DNA of 64,000 nt from Alphaproteobacteria bacterium (GTDB lineage Bacteria; Pseudomonadota; Alphaproteobacteria; Rhodobacterales; Rhodobacteraceae), in the NCBI GenBank assembly GCA_030425145.1, contig JAUHVK010000007.1:104488-168487 (forward strand), written 5' to 3'. Of the stretch, positions 62,960-64,000 are shown one piece after another. The position numbers and the translations under genes were made by a program. The notes beneath the pieces are model-generated. The model saw only the letters and a list, made by a program, of their open reading frames with translations. It was not told the origin of the DNA and did not search any database. How positions within the stretch are numbered: the stretch's first letter is position 1; every line of letters starts with the position of its first letter.

Positions 62960-63805
62960 TTACTTGCCCGCTTCTTTCGCCCGCCGCTTCGAGTTCTTGT
63001 GCGCCACCCTCCTCTTGTAGTACGCCCCGGCGAGCAGCGTAGCTTTGTCCGCCTGCTCACCGCCGAATGCGCTCAGCAGCGCCGAGGCCTTCGCGCTGAG
63101 CCTCAGCTGGCCCAGGTGGTATCCGGCATCGAAAGCCTGCTCTTCCCGCTCCGTTTGCAGCTGAGCACGCACATCCCGAACGCCGCCGCTCACTTCATCG
63201 TCGATCTCTTCGCGCGCCTCGTCGTCGATGCGGTTTTGAATCATGATCAAGTCGATCGAGCTCATCGCGCGAAGATCGTCCTTGTCGAGACCGCTGGTCT
63301 CCGCCGCCAGCCGAACCAGCTCCTCCCGCCGCCCGGACTGCTCCCCGGCCATACGCTCGGTCCTGCACCGCTCTTCCGCGCGCACCCCCGCCGCCCGCAT
63401 CATTTTTTGCATCACTGATGCCTCGCACGTGTCGAAGAAGTCTGCGCGCCGCACGACTGATCCGTCTTTCTTGAACTGAAAGAACGCGTTGAACCGTGGC
63501 TCAATGAGCCGCGTGACGATGATCTCGCACACGATGTCGCCGCCCGCTCTCTTCTCCGGCACCGAAACCACCCAGTCCCCCGCTTCATCGCGAAGCTGCG
63601 TCCAGTCCCGCGCCCGCGCCTGCGCATCGCGCAGCTTGCGGGTCATGGTCGGACCCGCCTCTTCGCGCTTGCGCGCCTTGACGATCGTCATCTCTGACAA
63701 GTCGAGCATCTGCGCCGCGAGCTTCTGCCAGCCGCGATCCGACTTGCCGACAAGCGCCATGGCTTCCCGTTCCCACTGCTCGAACTTCATTCTCTCCGCA
63801 GCCAT
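62960..63805 (-). CDS. Phage regulator-like protein, N-terminal HTH suspected
   Basis: 281 residues from ATG 63805 (GGAGGCCGGAA upstream). An N-terminal helical region (KSDRGWQKLAAQMLDLS then EMTIVKARKREE) has HTH character. The middle is mixed (GDWVVSVPEKRAGGDIVCEI), the rest is helical and the C-terminus is basic (RRVAHKNSKRRAKEAGK). It is divergent from a plus-strand gene with a good promoter, so it may be a control protein. The family was not recognised. Confidence 0.6.
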   Translation of the reverse strand: MAAERMKFEQWEREAMALVGKSDRGWQKLAAQMLDLSEMTIVKARKREEAGPTMTRKLRDAQARARDWTQLRDEAGDWVVSVPEKRAGGDIVCEIIVTRLIEPRFNAFFQFKKDGSVVRRADFFDTCEASVMQKMMRAAGVRAEERCRTERMAGEQSGRREELVRLAAETSGLDKDDLRAMSSIDLIMIQNRIDDEAREEIDDEVSGGVRDVRAQLQTEREEQAFDAGYHLGQLRLSAKASALLSAFGGEQADKATLLAGAYYKRRVAHKNSKRRAKEAGK

Positions 63806-63887
63806 TTCCGGCCTCCATTTTTCATCCGCTGACCGACACGTAGCGCAAAAAATGATACCGCTCAAGCAAAAAGTTTGATTATGCACG

Positions 63888-63916
63888 TTGACTTGTGGCG
63901 AATCATCAGCCATAAA
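63888..63916 (+). promoter_or_regulatory. Sigma-70-like promoter for the right-edge gene
   Basis: TTGACT at 63888 and CATAAA at 63911 are separated by exactly 17 bases, upstream of the gene starting at 63970. It lies in the divergent region next to the suspected regulator. Confidence 0.6.
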
Positions 63917-63969
63917 GAGTGTGCGGACGGGGGATCGGGTCCGCTTTTAGACTGCAAGAGGACCAGACA

Positions 63970-64000
63970 ATGCAGAACAAGAAGGCTCTCATCGACTACA
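63970..64000 (+). CDS. Start of a further phage gene (3' truncated by window)
   Basis: ATG at 63970 with AGAGGACC five bases upstream, the SD form shared by the other early genes of this prophage. Only ten codons are visible (MQNKKALIDY), so no function can be given. It shows that the prophage continues past the edge. Confidence 0.7.
   Translation, partial: MQNKKALIDY

Overview
The window looks like about 32.5 kb of alphaproteobacterial chromosome, most likely Rhodobacterales (roseobacter group), followed by at least 31.4 kb of an integrated tailed phage that runs off the right edge. The host assignment is inferred from gene content: TRAP transporters, a DUF1028 protein beside a dipeptide ABC transporter, a periplasmic caspase-like protein and a tRNA-Ser(GCU) fragment of alphaproteobacterial type. 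No search could be run, so family names rest on motifs read in the translations.

Chromosomal part (1-32.5 kb). A 5'-truncated RTX/DUF4214 exoprotein, whose metalloprotease-like domain has lost its zinc ligands, converges on an OmpA-family lipid- or wall-associated protein. A periplasmic caspase-like protein ending in a CxxCH motif diverges from the latter. Next is a TRAP transporter operon (dctP-dctQ-dctM) ending in an IclR regulator, divergent from a GMC oxidoreductase. Two half-size DUF318 permease genes follow. Then come four consecutive genes (12.6-19.8 kb) for P47-like TULIP (tubular lipid-binding) proteins, one with an inserted SPRY domain. This cluster is the most unusual chromosomal feature. 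After a DUF1045 2H-phosphoesterase and an MFS transporter comes a peptide ABC operon (SBP, DppB, fused DppC-DppD, DppF). It shares a palindromic operator with a DUF1028 gene and a GntR/FadR regulator, and is followed by an IlvD/Edd dehydratase and a 3-hydroxyisobutyrate-type dehydrogenase.

Prophage (32.53 kb to the edge). The left end is the 3' part of a tRNA-Ser(GCU) gene without its 5' half, as expected for a displaced attachment site. The left arm has an AAA ATPase, a five-gene lysis cassette whose four junctions are all ATGA overlaps, a replication-type ATPase, a tyrosine integrase and an XRE regulator. The structural genes run on the minus strand from 59.2 to 39.9 kb in lambda/HK97 order: small and large terminase, gpW, RuvC-like nuclease, portal, protease-capsid fusion, DUF2190, head-tail joining, tail terminator, tail tube, chaperones, tape measure and tail tip proteins. 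This implies a siphovirus with a long non-contractile tail. An independently promoted and terminated two-gene cassette sits between the terminase and gpW. The right side holds plus-strand early genes: a membrane protein, a metallophosphoesterase and a P-loop kinase.

Non-coding structure in the prophage is unusually rich. It includes a 62-bp leader element present twice, a 12-bp-periodic array of about 140 bp, a dispersed 26-nt element in five copies, and a palindrome-packed control region at 60.07-60.28 kb.
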